DNA of 64,000 nt from Halomonas urumqiensis (GTDB lineage Bacteria > Pseudomonadota > Gammaproteobacteria > Pseudomonadales > Halomonadaceae): contig NZ_PYUD01000001.1 of the NCBI RefSeq assembly GCF_003028575.1, positions 310,001 through 374,000 of the forward strand. Reading direction: 5' to 3'. This document shows positions 1-9,909 of this stretch, one piece after another. The notes below the pieces were generated by a model. The model was not told the DNA's origin. It did no database searches and was given only the letters and a program-made list of their open reading frames with translations. The position numbers and the translations under genes are program-made. Position 1 is the first letter of the stretch; each line of letters starts with the position of its first letter.

Positions 1-1
1 C

Positions 2-598
2 TGGATTCCACTGATCCATGCCAAGGGCGCCGAGTGGTTCGCCGGGCATGGTCGAAACGGCCGCCAGGGCTTACGCAGCTTCTCGCTCTCCGGACGCGTC
101 AAGCGCCCCGGCGTTCACCTGGCGCCGGCGGGCATCACCTTGAACGAGCTGGTCGAGGAGTACGGTGGCGGCATGGCGGAAGGCCATCGGCTCGCCGGCT
201 ACCTGCCGGGGGGCGCGTCGGGCGGAATACTGCCGGCCAGCAAGGCGGACATTCCGCTGGATTTCGATACCCTGCAGGCCGAGGGCTGCTTCATCGGTTC
301 GGCGGCGGTCATCGTGCTCTCCGACCAGGACGACCTGCGCGCCGTGGCCACCAATCTGCTGGCGTTCTTTGCCGATGAGTCCTGCGGCCAGTGCACGCCG
401 TGCCGGGTGGGTACCGAAAAGATGCTGACACTGCTCGAACGTGAAACCTGGCAGGTGGAGGAGCTCACGAGGCTCGCCCAGGTGATGCAGGATGCATCGA
501 TCTGTGGCCTTGGCCAGGCGGCACCCAATCCGGTGCTCGGCCTGCTCAAGGATTTCCGTGGCGAGCTCGCCAATCAGCACGTCATCGTCAAGGGATAA
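2..598 (+). CDS. fdsB: Formate dehydrogenase beta subunit (NuoF-like), 3' part only
   Basis: The frame is open from the left edge, so the N-terminal part lies outside the window; about 198 residues are present. It would be the FMN/NAD-binding electron-transfer subunit of a cytoplasmic NAD-dependent formate dehydrogenase, passing electrons from the alpha subunit to NAD+. Visible NuoF hallmarks are FSLSGRVKRPGV, a glycine-rich LVEEYGGG stretch, and the [4Fe-4S] ligand motif SCGQCTPCRVGTEK followed later by ICGLG, which supplies the fourth cysteine. The alpha-subunit gene begins 9 bases after its stop, so the two are one operon. It could in principle belong to another NuoF-type flavoprotein, but the neighbour decides for formate dehydrogenase. 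Confidence 0.85.
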   Translation, partial: WIPLIHAKGAEWFAGHGRNGRQGLRSFSLSGRVKRPGVHLAPAGITLNELVEEYGGGMAEGHRLAGYLPGGASGGILPASKADIPLDFDTLQAEGCFIGSAAVIVLSDQDDLRAVATNLLAFFADESCGQCTPCRVGTEKMLTLLERETWQVEELTRLAQVMQDASICGLGQAAPNPVLGLLKDFRGELANQHVIVKG

Positions 599-607
599 GG
601 GGGCATC

Positions 608-3598
608 ATGGCATCGGAAACCTTCACCCTGACGCTGGATGGCGTCGATGTCAGCGCCCACCCGGGCGAGACGTTGTGGCAAGTCGCCAAGCGCGCCGGC
701 GAGACCATTCCGCATCTGTGCTTCAAGGATGCCCCGGACTATCGCGCCGATGGCAACTGCCGTGCCTGCATGGTCGAGATCGAGGGCGAACGGGTACTGG
801 CGGCGAGTTGCCTGCGCGAGGCGGCCCCCGGCATGGTGGTCAAGAGCGCCACGTCCGAACGGGCCCGGACGTCCCGCGAGGCCGTGATGGAGCTGTTGAT
901 CGCCGACCAGCCGGCACGTGACACAAGCCCCGACCGCTCCAGCCACTTCTGGGCGATGGCCGATTCGCTGGCCATCGACGTGGCGGCGGTACGCGAATGG
1001 CTGCCATCGCGTGCCGCGCGCCACGCCCCCACCGTGCAGCATGTCACCGGGCGTGACGAGTCGCTTCCCCATGCGCAGGGCCATGACCAGAGCCACTCGG
1101 CGATGCGCGTCAACCTCGACGCCTGCATCGAGTGCAATCTCTGCGTGCGCGCCTGCCGCGAGGTACAGAGCAACGACGTGATTGGCCTTGCCCATCGCGG
1201 TGCGGCGTCAAAGATCGTCTTCGACTTCGACGACCCGATGGGCGACAGCACCTGCGTTGCCTGCGGCGAGTGTGTGCAGGCGTGCCCGACCGGCGCGCTG
1301 ATGCCGGCCACCCTGGTCGATCATCAGGGCCATGGTGATTCGGCGCAGGCCGACCGCAAGGTCGATTCGGTGTGCCCCTACTGCGGCGTGGGTTGCCAGC
1401 TCACCTACCATATTCAGCAGGAGCCCAGTGACCGCAAGGGGTTCCGGGGACAGAGCGAAGGGGAGGTCCGAGGTCCAGGGACGGCCGAGGTAGCGTCCAG
1501 GGAAGGATTCACAGCGCCTTCCCGCAGCTCTGTCACCGGATTCCCGAGCCAAGAGCGCATCCTGTTCGTCGAAGGACGCAATGGCCCGTCGAACCAGAAC
1601 CGTCTGTGCGTGAAGGGCCGCTTCGGCTTCGATTATCCGGGTCACCCGGCACGCCTTACCCGGCCCTTGATCCGCAAGCCCGGTTTACCCAAGGGGCTCG
1701 ATCCCGACTTCGACCCCGCCCAGCCGCTCACGCATTTTCGTGAAGCCAGTTGGGACGAGGCGCTGGATGCTGCCGCCTCGGGGCTCCTCGAGCTCAAGAC
1801 CACCCATGGGCCCAAGGCCCTGGCCGGGTTTGGCAGCGCCAAGTGCTCCAACGAGGAAGCCTGGCTGTTCCAGAAGCTGGTGCGCACCGGCTTTGGCAGC
1901 AACAACGTGGATCACTGCACGCGGCTGTGCCATGCCAGTTCCGTGGCCGCGCTGATGGAGTGCCTCGGTTCCGGGGCGGTGACCGCCTCTTTCATGCAGG
2001 CGCTCAAGGCCGATGTGGTGATCCTGATCGGCTGCAATCCGGCGGTGAATCATCCGGTGGCGGCCACCTACTTCAAGCAGGCGGCCAAGCACGGCACCCA
2101 ATTGATCATCCTCGACCCGCGTGGCCAGGCACTGGATGCCTACGCAAGTCTCAGTGTTCGTTTCACCCCGGGTGCCGATGTGGCACTGCTCAACGCGATG
2201 CTCAACGTCATCATCAGCGAAGGCATGTATGACGAGAGCTATATCGCCGACCACACCGAGGGCTTCGAGGCGCTGGCGGCCAGTGTCACCGATATGACCC
2301 CCGAAGCCATGAGCGGCCTGTGCGGCGTTGCGCCCGCGGTGATCCGCGATCTGGCCCGGCGTTATGCCACCGCCGAGCGCGCGATGATCTTCTGGGGCAT
2401 GGGCATCTCCCAGCACACCCACGGTACCGACAACGCGCGCTGCCTGATATCCCTGGCACTTGCCTGCGGCCACACCGGGCGCCCGGGCACCGGGCTGCAT
2501 CCACTGCGTGGCCAGAACAACGTGCAGGGTGCCTCGGATGCCGGGATGATTCCCATGGTGTTGCCCGACTACCAGCCAGTGGGGGATGCCCAGTTGCGTG
2601 CCGCCTTCGAGGAGCTGTGGAACACGCCGCTCGACGACACGCCCGGGCTCACCGTGGTGGAAATCATGGATGCCATTCACAGCGGCACCATCAAGGGCAT
2701 GCTCATTCAGGGCGAGAACCCGGCGATGTCCGACCCGGATCTGAATCATGCACGGGGGGCGCTGGGCAAGCTCGAGCACCTGGTGGTGCAGGACCTGTTC
2801 GCCACCGAGACCGCGCAATTCGCCGATGTCATCCTTCCGGCGTCGGCCTGGCCGGAGAAGGACGGCACGGTCACCAACACCAATCGTCAGGTGCAGTTGG
2901 GCCGTGCGGCGGTTGCGTTGCCGGGTGAGGCACGCCCCGACTGGTGGATCACCCAGGAAATCGCCCGGCGCTTTGGCCTGGACTGGGACTATGCCCACCC
3001 CAGAGAGGTGTTCGCCGAGATGGCCCATGGCATGCCGTCGCTTGCCAATATTACCTGGGAACGCCTCGAGCGCGAGAGTTCGGTGACCTATCCGTGCCCC
3101 GCCGAGGATGCCCCGGGTGCCGACGTGGTGTTCAGCGACGCCTTCCCGCGGGCCGGGGGGCTCGCCCGGTTCACACCGACACGGCCGCTACCGCCTGATG
3201 AACCCATCGATGGTGACTTCCCCACGGTGCTGACCACCGGGCGACAATTGGAGCATTGGCACACCGGCTCGATGACCCGGCGCAGCCAGGTGCTGGATAG
3301 CCTGGAGCCTGAAGCGGCGGCAAGCCTCTCGCCGGGCGAGCTCAACCGCCTGGGCGTGGCCCCCGGTGAGCCGCTGACCATTACCACGCGGCGCGGTGCC
3401 ATCACCCTGAAGTCGCGGGTCGACCCGGTGATGCCGGATGGCATGGTGTTCATCCCGTTCTGCTATGTGGAAGCGGCGGTCAACCTGCTAACCAACCCGG
3501 CGCTTGATCCCTACGGCAAGATTCCCGAGTTCAAGTATGCCGCGTGTCGGGTAACCCGCGCAGAGAAGCACACGGCCGAAGCCCCCGCACAAGCCTGA
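608..3598 (+). CDS. fdhA: Formate dehydrogenase alpha (molybdopterin) subunit
   Basis: Catalytic subunit (996 aa) oxidising formate to CO2 in the cytoplasm. Domains in order: N-terminal [2Fe-2S] ferredoxin with Cys38, 51, 54, 68; two [4Fe-4S] sets CIECNLC (173-183) and CVACGEC (216-226); a fourth cluster CPYCGVGC (256-263) completed by Cys334 in NRLCVKGRFG; then the Mo-bisPGD domains with HCTRLCH at 436-442, where Cys441 is the expected Mo ligand; C-terminal molydopterin-dinucleotide-binding fold to the end. It is Cys- rather than Sec-type. Start ATG has an AGGGGG Shine-Dalgarno site. Odd: residues about 277-311, between Cys263 and Cys334, are an extra Gly/Arg/Ser-rich stretch encoded by a dispersed DNA repeat (see 1438-1539). 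It supplies the last step of the one-carbon oxidation encoded downstream. Confidence 0.93.
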   Translation: MASETFTLTLDGVDVSAHPGETLWQVAKRAGETIPHLCFKDAPDYRADGNCRACMVEIEGERVLAASCLREAAPGMVVKSATSERARTSREAVMELLIADQPARDTSPDRSSHFWAMADSLAIDVAAVREWLPSRAARHAPTVQHVTGRDESLPHAQGHDQSHSAMRVNLDACIECNLCVRACREVQSNDVIGLAHRGAASKIVFDFDDPMGDSTCVACGECVQACPTGALMPATLVDHQGHGDSAQADRKVDSVCPYCGVGCQLTYHIQQEPSDRKGFRGQSEGEVRGPGTAEVASREGFTAPSRSSVTGFPSQERILFVEGRNGPSNQNRLCVKGRFGFDYPGHPARLTRPLIRKPGLPKGLDPDFDPAQPLTHFREASWDEALDAAASGLLELKTTHGPKALAGFGSAKCSNEEAWLFQKLVRTGFGSNNVDHCTRLCHASSVAALMECLGSGAVTASFMQALKADVVILIGCNPAVNHPVAATYFKQAAKHGTQLIILDPRGQALDAYASLSVRFTPGADVALLNAMLNVIISEGMYDESYIADHTEGFEALAASVTDMTPEAMSGLCGVAPAVIRDLARRYATAERAMIFWGMGISQHTHGTDNARCLISLALACGHTGRPGTGLHPLRGQNNVQGASDAGMIPMVLPDYQPVGDAQLRAAFEELWNTPLDDTPGLTVVEIMDAIHSGTIKGMLIQGENPAMSDPDLNHARGALGKLEHLVVQDLFATETAQFADVILPASAWPEKDGTVTNTNRQVQLGRAAVALPGEARPDWWITQEIARRFGLDWDYAHPREVFAEMAHGMPSLANITWERLERESSVTYPCPAEDAPGADVVFSDAFPRAGGLARFTPTRPLPPDEPIDGDFPTVLTTGRQLEHWHTGSMTRRSQVLDSLEPEAAASLSPGELNRLGVAPGEPLTITTRRGAITLKSRVDPVMPDGMVFIPFCYVEAAVNLLTNPALDPYGKIPEFKYAACRVTRAEKHTAEAPAQA
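1438..1539 (+). repeat. Dispersed palindromic repeat, coding copy (A) inside fdhA
   Basis: About 102 bp (34 codons) that align without large gaps to three intergenic copies at 46563-46674, 49784-49895 and 57707-57806 (opposite strand). Shared landmarks are GCCGGGGACAG-like left end, TAGCGYCCAGGGAAGG, TTCACAGCGCC and a TGTCRNCGG right end. It keeps the reading frame. Its inner stem is no longer a good palindrome, unlike the intergenic copies, which suggests drift under coding constraint. Confidence 0.8.
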
Positions 3599-3632
3599 CT
3601 AGGTCCTGTACCAGGTCCTGTCCTTGCAACGA

Positions 3633-3671
3633 CATCGGGAGGCACTTCACCACGTGCCTCCCGATGCATTT
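3633..3671. terminator. Stem-loop between convergent fdhA and FAD/GcvT genes
   Basis: Perfect 13-bp stem (3633-3645 with 3654-3666) around an 8-base loop, followed on the plus strand by ATTTTG. It lies 35 bases after the fdhA stop and 50 bases from the stop of the opposite gene, so it can serve both directions. Confidence 0.7.
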
Positions 3672-3719
3672 TGATGGCCATGAGCGGTTATTCAGCGCTC
3701 AGAGCGTGGCGGGTAGCGC

Positions 3720-6287
3720 TCAAGAGCGTGGCAGGGCGCTTTCCGGGTCATACAGCGCGCCATACCCCACGGCCTCGACACGCACCGGATAGGGCTCGTT
3801 GAAGTACTCGATCAGCAATTCCTTGCCCACTTCGGCAACCGCCGCAGGCAGATAGCCGAGCGCGATATTCTTGCCGATGGAGGGGCCGAAGGCGATGCTG
3901 GTGGTGTAGGAGCGACGCCCGAGCGCGTCGATCAGCACCTCGCCAGTGGCGGGGTCGATGATCGGGCAGTTGCCCACCGGGTAGCGTGCCACACCTTCGC
4001 CATCGTGATTGTCGAGCATGGTCAACGTGCACAGGTAGGCCGGTTGCTGGTCCTTCTCTCGCTGCTCGAGGTAGGCGGCCTTGCCATGGAACTCGGCGGC
4101 CTTGACCTTGGGGCGTGCAAGCCCCGCCTCATAGAGGTTGTAGTGGGTCAGCAGGTCGGCGTTCTGCAGGCGCAGACTCTTTTCCAGGCGGCGGCTGTTG
4201 GCATAGGTCTCGATACCCACCGGCGTCACCCCCAGGTCGAACAGCGCATCCCACAGTGCCAGCCCATGACTGAATGGTACGTGCAGTTCCCAGCCCTGCT
4301 CGCCGACGTAAGAGATCCGAAAGGCGGTGACCGGAATGCCCTGCAGGGTCAGGGTGCGAACGTGGGCGAACGGGAAGGCGTCGAGGTCCCACTGCTCGGG
4401 CCGGTCGGCGATACGCTGGAGCGTGGCGCGTGCCTGTGGACCCCACACGCCCAGGCACGCCCAGTGGTCGGAGAGGTCTTGGATGTGTACATCATCGTGG
4501 CCACGCTCGTCGGCGATGCGCTTCATCCATGCCATGTCTCGGTTGCCGGCATCGGCGCCATCGATGACCCGGTAATGGCTCGGGCCCAGGCGCAGCACCG
4601 TCAGGTCGGCGCGTACCCCGCCATGTCCATCCAGGAAGTGGGTATAGACCCCCTTGCCGATGGGCGTATCGCCGCCAACCTTGGCCACCGAGAGATATTC
4701 CAGCAGCGGCTCGGCGCCGGGGCCTGTCACGTCGTAGACCGCGAAGTGCGACAGGTTGATCATGCCGACACTTTCACTGAGTGCCAGGTGCTCGGCGTTG
4801 GAGACCCGCCAGAAATGGCGGTTGTCCCACTCGTTGGCGCGCACCGGCACCCGATCGGCGTATTTTTCCAGCAGGTGCTCGTTGCAGGCGTAGCCGTGTG
4901 CGCGCTCCCACCCGGCAAGTTCCATGAAGTGGCCACCGAGTTCCTTCTCGCGGGGCCAGAACGGGCTCCGCCGCAGGCCACGCGCGGCGGTATAGGGCTC
5001 GCGGGGGTGCACCGGCGGGTTGTAGATCTTGAAGGCCGATTCGAAGCAGCGCTCCTGGATGTAGTGCCGGGTCTTCTGTGCGGGGTAGAAGCGCGCCACG
5101 TCGATGCCATGATGGTCGAACTCGGTGACCCCATCGGTCATCCAGTCGGCCAGCACCTTGCCGATGCCCGGGCCATCCTTGACCCAGACCGCCACGGCAT
5201 ACCATAGCCCGCGCACCTCCACCGATTCGCCGATCGACGGGCCACCATCGGAGGTGACTTGCAGCAGGCCGTTGAAGGAGCGCTTCTCGTCATAGCCAAG
5301 CTCGGCGAGTATCGGCGTAAGCTCGATGGCGCGCTCCAGTGGCTCGATGATCTGCTCCATCTCGAGATCGCGCTGGGAGGGCGAAAGCCTGGCTTGTTCC
5401 TTCTCGAGGATATCGCTCGGATGCACCAGGCGTGGTGCCTTCTCCTCGTAATAGCCCCATTCGATCTGCCCGCCCTCGGTGGTGGCCGGGTCGCCGGTGT
5501 CGCGCAGGTAGGCCGAGTTGCCCTGGTCGCGCAGCAGCGGGTAGCCGATCTCCTTGCCGCTACCGGCGAATTCGTCATAGGGCCCGAACCACAGGAGCGG
5601 ATGGTCGACCGGCATCACCGGCAGGTCTTCGCCGGCCATCTCGGCGATCAGTCGACCCCATAGCCCGGCACATACCACTACATAGGGCGCCTCGATGTAG
5701 CCACGGTGGGTGTGCACGCCGACGATGCGCCCATCGCGAATCTCCAGGTCGGTGGCAGGGGTATTGGCGAACACCGAGAGCTTGCCGCTCTGTTCGGCCG
5801 TGTTGATCAGCTCGCCCACCACAGTCTGCGAGCGCGGCGTCACCAGCCCCGCGTCCGGGTCCCACATGGCTCCCTGGATCATCTCCTCTTCGATCAGTGG
5901 CATCTTCTCCTTCGCCTCGGCAGGCGAGATCATCCGCGCGCGGGTGCCGTAGGCCTTGCCGGAGTCGACCCGGCGCTTGAGTTCGTTCATGCGCTCATCA
6001 TCGCCGACCCTGGCGACCTCGATCCCGCCGATACGGTGGTAATGACCCAGCCGCTCATAGAAATCGGCGCTGTACATCGTCGTGTAGCAGGTCAGCTGGT
6101 CATGGGAGGTCATGTAGCAGAAGTCGGAAGCATGAGCGGTGGAGCCGATGTCGGTGGGAACCGCGGACTTGTCGATACCGACGATGTTGGTCCAGCCCCG
6201 CTCGATCAGATGATGGGCGAGCGAAGCGCCGACGATGCCGCCAAGGCCGATGATGACGACGTCAGCGTGACTGGGGAATTGGGCCAT
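3720..6287 (-). CDS. FAD-dependent oxidoreductase with GcvT domain (dimethylglycine dehydrogenase-like)
   Basis: An 855-residue flavoprotein of the dimethylglycine/sarcosine dehydrogenase family, expected to oxidatively demethylate an N-methyl amine and hand formaldehyde to THF as 5,10-methylene-THF. The N-terminal DAO domain opens with the dinucleotide motif VIIGLGGIVGAS; GSTAHAS near residue 50 matches the region of the covalent-FAD histidine (GSTWHAAG in DMGDH). A FAO_M-like linker follows, then GCV_T (about 430-740) and GCV_T C-terminal barrel. Start chosen at ATG 6287, preceded by GGAGA; an upstream in-frame start at 6341 lacks support. It sits between formate dehydrogenase and fhs, so a role in methyl catabolism is likely. 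Exact substrate (dimethylglycine, sarcosine or another N-methyl compound) cannot be read from sequence. Confidence 0.85.
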   Translation of the reverse strand: MAQFPSHADVVIIGLGGIVGASLAHHLIERGWTNIVGIDKSAVPTDIGSTAHASDFCYMTSHDQLTCYTTMYSADFYERLGHYHRIGGIEVARVGDDERMNELKRRVDSGKAYGTRARMISPAEAKEKMPLIEEEMIQGAMWDPDAGLVTPRSQTVVGELINTAEQSGKLSVFANTPATDLEIRDGRIVGVHTHRGYIEAPYVVVCAGLWGRLIAEMAGEDLPVMPVDHPLLWFGPYDEFAGSGKEIGYPLLRDQGNSAYLRDTGDPATTEGGQIEWGYYEEKAPRLVHPSDILEKEQARLSPSQRDLEMEQIIEPLERAIELTPILAELGYDEKRSFNGLLQVTSDGGPSIGESVEVRGLWYAVAVWVKDGPGIGKVLADWMTDGVTEFDHHGIDVARFYPAQKTRHYIQERCFESAFKIYNPPVHPREPYTAARGLRRSPFWPREKELGGHFMELAGWERAHGYACNEHLLEKYADRVPVRANEWDNRHFWRVSNAEHLALSESVGMINLSHFAVYDVTGPGAEPLLEYLSVAKVGGDTPIGKGVYTHFLDGHGGVRADLTVLRLGPSHYRVIDGADAGNRDMAWMKRIADERGHDDVHIQDLSDHWACLGVWGPQARATLQRIADRPEQWDLDAFPFAHVRTLTLQGIPVTAFRISYVGEQGWELHVPFSHGLALWDALFDLGVTPVGIETYANSRRLEKSLRLQNADLLTHYNLYEAGLARPKVKAAEFHGKAAYLEQREKDQQPAYLCTLTMLDNHDGEGVARYPVGNCPIIDPATGEVLIDALGRRSYTTSIAFGPSIGKNIALGYLPAAVAEVGKELLIEYFNEPYPVRVEAVGYGALYDPESALPRS

Positions 6288-6603
6288 GAGGTGCGTCTCC
6301 GCCGGAAGCTGGTGGTGCCAAACGGCTTGGTGATTTGGCATTTCAGTGTACGGGGGGGCCGCATGCCACCAACAGTTCAGTTACGACCTCTGGTTTCACG
6401 GATGCGTCATGCATGCAGCGGGTCTTGCCGGGTGTATCGAGTGCCTACCCACTCGCCCGGGCACAGATGTCGCAAACAGGTCGTCATATGGCTCTATTGG
6501 AAAAGCGGCGTGGGGTTGCCTGGCGCTAGCATGCGCTGAACACAGGCGATATCTGCATGCTTGCGCCTGTTTCTCCGACACCGTTCGACTTCGAGGAAAG
6601 CGC
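6288..6603. other. Intergenic region between divergent FAD/GcvT gene and fhs
   Basis: 316 bases with no convincing gene. It must carry the promoters of both divergent genes. I see no clear -35/-10 pair, riboswitch or strong palindrome; a TTGGCAT sequence near 6338 lacks the second half of a sigma-54 promoter. The only firm signals are the Shine-Dalgarno sites at each end. Confidence 0.5.
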
Positions 6604-8283
6604 ATGGCCGAATTCAAGACCGATATCGAGATTGCCCGCGCGGCCAGGAAGCTTCCGATTCAGGACATCGGTGACCGGCTGGGCATCCCCGCGGAGCACC
6701 TGCTGCCCTATGGCCACGACAAGGCCAAGATCGGCCAGGATTTCATCCGCCAGATACAGGACCGTCCCGATGGCAAGTTGATCCTGGTGACGTCCATCAA
6801 CCCGACGCCAGCCGGAGAGGGCAAGTCCACCACCACGGTGGGGCTCGGCGATGCCCTCAACCGTATCGGCAAGTCCACCGTGGTGTGTATCCGCGAGGCG
6901 TCGCTAGGCCCCAACTTCGGCATGAAGGGCGGTGCGGCCGGGGGTGGGCGCGCCCAGGTGGTGCCGATGGAAGACATGAATCTGCACTTCACCGGCGACT
7001 TTCATGCCATCACTTCGGCGCACAACCTGCTCACGGCGATGCTCGACAACCACATCCACTGGGGCAACAGCCTGGAAATCGATGAGCGGCGTATCGTGTG
7101 GCGCCGGGTGCTCGACATGAACGACCGCGCGCTGCGCGACATCGTGGTTGGCCTTGGCGGTGTCGGCAATGGTTTCACGCGCCAGGCCGGCTTCGATATC
7201 ACCGTGGCCTCGGAAGTCATGGCGATACTATGCCTTGCCAAGGATCTCGGCGATCTGGAGCGTCGGCTCGGCGACATGATCATCGCCTATCGGCGCGACA
7301 AGACGCCGATTCGTTGTCGTGATCTCAAGGCCGATGGCGCGATGACGGTGCTGCTCAAGGACGCCATGCAGCCCAACCTGGTGCAGACCCTGGAGAACAA
7401 CCCGGCACTGGTACACGGCGGCCCGTTTGGCAATATCGCCCACGGCTGCAACTCGCTGATCGCCACCACCACGGCGCTCAAGCTAGGCGAGTATGTGGTC
7501 ACCGAGGCGGGTTTCGGGGCCGATCTTGGCGCCGAGAAATTCTTCGATATCAAGTGTCGCAAGGCGGGCCTCCATCCGGCGGCGGCGGTTATCGTTGCCA
7601 CGGTACGTGCCATGAAGATGAATGGCGGCGTGGCCAGGGAGGACCTGGCGAACGAGGACGTGGAAGCCGTGGAGAATGGATGCCCCAATCTTGGGCGGCA
7701 TATCGCCAACGTCAAGGGGTTCGGGGTGCCGGTGGTGGTGGCCATCAATCATTTCCACGGTGATACAGATGCCGAGATTCAGGCGGTGAGGGAGTTCGTG
7801 GCCACCCAGGGGGCCGAGGCTATCGTCTGCACGCACTGGGCCGAGGGCGGGGCGGGAGCCGAGGAACTTGCCCACAAGGTGGCGCAGCTGGCGGACAGTG
7901 GGGCGTCCTGCTTCGCGCCTCTCTATCCCGACGACATGCCGCTGTTCGAGAAGATCGAAACCATCGCCCGGCGCATTTATCACGCCGACGAAGTGCTTGC
8001 CAATACCACGGTGCGTGAACAGTTACATGCCTGGGAAGCGGCTGGCTATGGCCATTTGCCGATCTGCATGGCCAAGACACAGTACAGCTTCTCCACCGAC
8101 CCCAACCTGCGGGGCGCGCCTACCCACCATTCGGTGCCGGTGCGCGAGGTACGCCTGTCGGCGGGTGCCGGCTTCGTGGTGGTGGTTTGCGGCGAGATAA
8201 TGACCATGCCCGGTTTGCCGGAGAGGCCTGCCGCCGAGAACATTCGGCTCGATGAGCAAGGGTGGGTGGAAGGGCTGTTCTGA
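6604..8283 (+). CDS. fhs: Formate-tetrahydrofolate ligase
   Basis: A 559-residue cytoplasmic enzyme interconverting formate + ATP + THF and 10-formyl-THF. The length equals the family norm. Visible motifs: P-loop-like [14 protein letters not shown] near the N-terminus, [31 protein letters not shown], and [10 protein letters not shown]. Start ATG 6604 has GAGGAAAG just upstream; an open reading extension to 6346 has no ribosome site and no family similarity. In this island the enzyme would plausibly run in the reverse direction, releasing formate for the dehydrogenase and recovering ATP, though it could also assimilate formate. It is convergent with the methyltransferase gene. Confidence 0.96.
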   Translation: MAEFKTDIEIARAARKLPIQDIGDRLGIPAEHLLPYGHDKAKIGQDFIRQIQDRPDGKLILVTSINPTPAGEGKSTTTVGLGDALNRIGKSTVVCIREASLGPNFGMKGGAAGGGRAQVVPMEDMNLHFTGDFHAITSAHNLLTAMLDNHIHWGNSLEIDERRIVWRRVLDMNDRALRDIVVGLGGVGNGFTRQAGFDITVASEVMAILCLAKDLGDLERRLGDMIIAYRRDKTPIRCRDLKADGAMTVLLKDAMQPNLVQTLENNPALVHGGPFGNIAHGCNSLIATTTALKLGEYVVTEAGFGADLGAEKFFDIKCRKAGLHPAAAVIVATVRAMKMNGGVAREDLANEDVEAVENGCPNLGRHIANVKGFGVPVVVAINHFHGDTDAEIQAVREFVATQGAEAIVCTHWAEGGAGAEELAHKVAQLADSGASCFAPLYPDDMPLFEKIETIARRIYHADEVLANTTVREQLHAWEAAGYGHLPICMAKTQYSFSTDPNLRGAPTHHSVPVREVRLSAGAGFVVVVCGEIMTMPGLPERPAAENIRLDEQGWVEGLF

Positions 8284-8307
8284 GGTTTTCTCAAGACTGA
8301 AAGCCAA

Positions 8308-8331
8308 CCCCCAGGAGATGGCTCCTGGGGG
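8308..8331. terminator. Stem-loop between convergent fhs and mttB-like genes
   Basis: CCCCCAGGAG (8308-8317) pairs with CTCCTGGGGG (8322-8331) over a 4-base loop. It lies 24 bases after the fhs stop and 19 bases from the opposite stop. No long T-run on either side, so it may be a weak or Rho-assisted bidirectional terminator. Confidence 0.55.
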
Positions 8332-8349
8332 GTGGTTGGTATGACGCCA

Positions 8350-9909
8350 TCAGGTGTTGGAGTCGGGGAAGGCGGCCTTGCGTTCGCTGATGAAGGCAAG
8401 CAGCGCTTCATCGATGGCGGGGTCGAGCTCCGGCGCCACGTAGCTTTCCAGCAGGGCCTTCCAGCGTGCATTGGCGCGCTGCGCCATGTCCAGCCGGCCA
8501 TCGGCGTTCCACTGCTCGAAGCTGTTGTTGTCGGCGATGGGAGAGCGATAGAAGGCGCTCTTGAAATTGGCCTGGGTATGGCTGCAGCCAAGATAGTGCT
8601 GGCCCGGGCCGACCTCGCGTATGGCATCCATGGCCTGGCCGTTCTCGGACAGATCGACGCCCTTCAGCAGGGTCTGCATCATGCCGACCTGGTCGACATC
8701 CATGATGAACTTCTCGTAGCCCATCGCCAGGCCCCCCTCCAGCCATCCCGCGGAGTGCAGCGCGAAGTTGACCCCGCCAAGGGTGGTCGGCAGCAGGGTG
8801 TTGGCGCTTTCACTGGCGGCCTGGGCATCGGGCACCTTGGAGGCGGTCAGCGAGCCGCCGGAGCGGAAAGGTACGCCAAGCCGACGCGCCAGGTTGGCCA
8901 TCACGTACAGTACCAGTGCCGGCTCCGGCGTACCGAAGGTGGGGGCGCCGGACTGCATCGACATGGAGCTGGCGAAACTGCCGAACACCACCGGCGCACC
9001 GGGGTTGATCAACTGCACGAAGGCCATGCCGGCAAGCCCTTCGGCGAGAGTCTGGGCGGCGGTGCCGGCCACCGTCACCGGTGACATGGCACCGGCGAGG
9101 ATGAATGGCGTGATGATGCAGGCCTGGTTGTGGCGCGCATAGACCTTGGCGGCACCCAGCATGGTGTCGTCGAAGGTCATCGGCGAGTTGGCATTGATCA
9201 GGCTGATCAGGCAGGTTCGGGGCTTGCCGGTGTCCGGGTCCATCCAACGCTCACCGAACAGGATCTTCACCATCTCGACACTGTCTTCGGCACGCTGCGG
9301 GTGAGTCACCGAGCCCATGAAGCACTTGTCCGAATAGCGCATGTGGGCGTAGAGCATATCGAAGTGCCGCTTGTTGACCGGCAGGTCGACAGGCTCGCAG
9401 ATGGTACCGCCCGAGTGATGAATCTGGGGGGAGAGGTAAGCCAGTTTGACCAGGTTCTGGAAGTCTTCCAGGGTGCCGTAGCGCCTGCCCTTGTCCAGGT
9501 CGTAGACGAAAGGGCTGCCGTAGGCCGGCACATGCACGGTGTGCGGGCCGCCAATCTCGACATTGTTGGCCGGGTTGCGCGCATGCTGGGTGAACTGGGC
9601 GGGGGCATGGGCCTGGATCAACTGGCGGCACATCCCACGTGGCATGCGAACCCGCTCTCCTTGTACATCGGCGCCGGCGTCACGCCATACCTGCAGGGCC
9701 TCGGCGTCACCACGAAACTCGATGCCGATCTCCTCGAGGATGATGTCGGCGTTTCGCTCGATGATGGCCAGCCCCTCTTCGCCGAGCACCTCGTAATAGG
9801 GTATCTGGCGGGTGGCGTAGGGAGCGGCGGGGGGCTGGCCGGTGTCGCGTCCGGCGCGGCGGCTGCCGGCGGTAGGGCGGGTGCGGCGACGAGGCGCATG
9901 GGTGGTCAT
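8350..9909 (-). CDS. MttB-superfamily amine methyltransferase (non-pyrrolysine)
   Basis: A 519-residue protein of the trimethylamine methyltransferase family (COG5598). Members move a methyl group from an amine or quaternary amine to a Co(I) corrinoid protein. The reading frame has no internal amber codon, so it belongs to the non-pyrrolysine branch that includes glycine betaine methyltransferase MtgB, rather than to true MttB. Recognisable family stretches include [32 protein letters not shown] and [12 protein letters not shown] Pro/Arg-rich N-terminus of about 35 residues precedes the fold. ATG 9909 overlaps the folD stop as ATGA, giving translational coupling. Substrate unknown; glycine betaine, proline betaine or carnitine-type compounds are candidates. 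Confidence 0.85.
   Translation of the reverse strand: MTTHAPRRRTRPTAGSRRAGRDTGQPPAAPYATRQIPYYEVLGEEGLAIIERNADIILEEIGIEFRGDAEALQVWRDAGADVQGERVRMPRGMCRQLIQAHAPAQFTQHARNPANNVEIGGPHTVHVPAYGSPFVYDLDKGRRYGTLEDFQNLVKLAYLSPQIHHSGGTICEPVDLPVNKRHFDMLYAHMRYSDKCFMGSVTHPQRAEDSVEMVKILFGERWMDPDTGKPRTCLISLINANSPMTFDDTMLGAAKVYARHNQACIITPFILAGAMSPVTVAGTAAQTLAEGLAGMAFVQLINPGAPVVFGSFASSMSMQSGAPTFGTPEPALVLYVMANLARRLGVPFRSGGSLTASKVPDAQAASESANTLLPTTLGGVNFALHSAGWLEGGLAMGYEKFIMDVDQVGMMQTLLKGVDLSENGQAMDAIREVGPGQHYLGCSHTQANFKSAFYRSPIADNNSFEQWNADGRLDMAQRANARWKALLESYVAPELDPAIDEALLAFISERKAAFPDSNT

Noticed and set aside
71..5207. Long reading frames antisense to fdhA and the FAD/GcvT gene (374, 447 and 400 residues)
   Set aside because: They mirror third-position GC of the real genes, have no family motifs or ribosome sites, and lie fully opposite well-supported enzymes.
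8350..9909. Pyrrolysine-encoding mttB
   Set aside because: The frame is open without an internal TAG and no pylTSBCD genes are visible.
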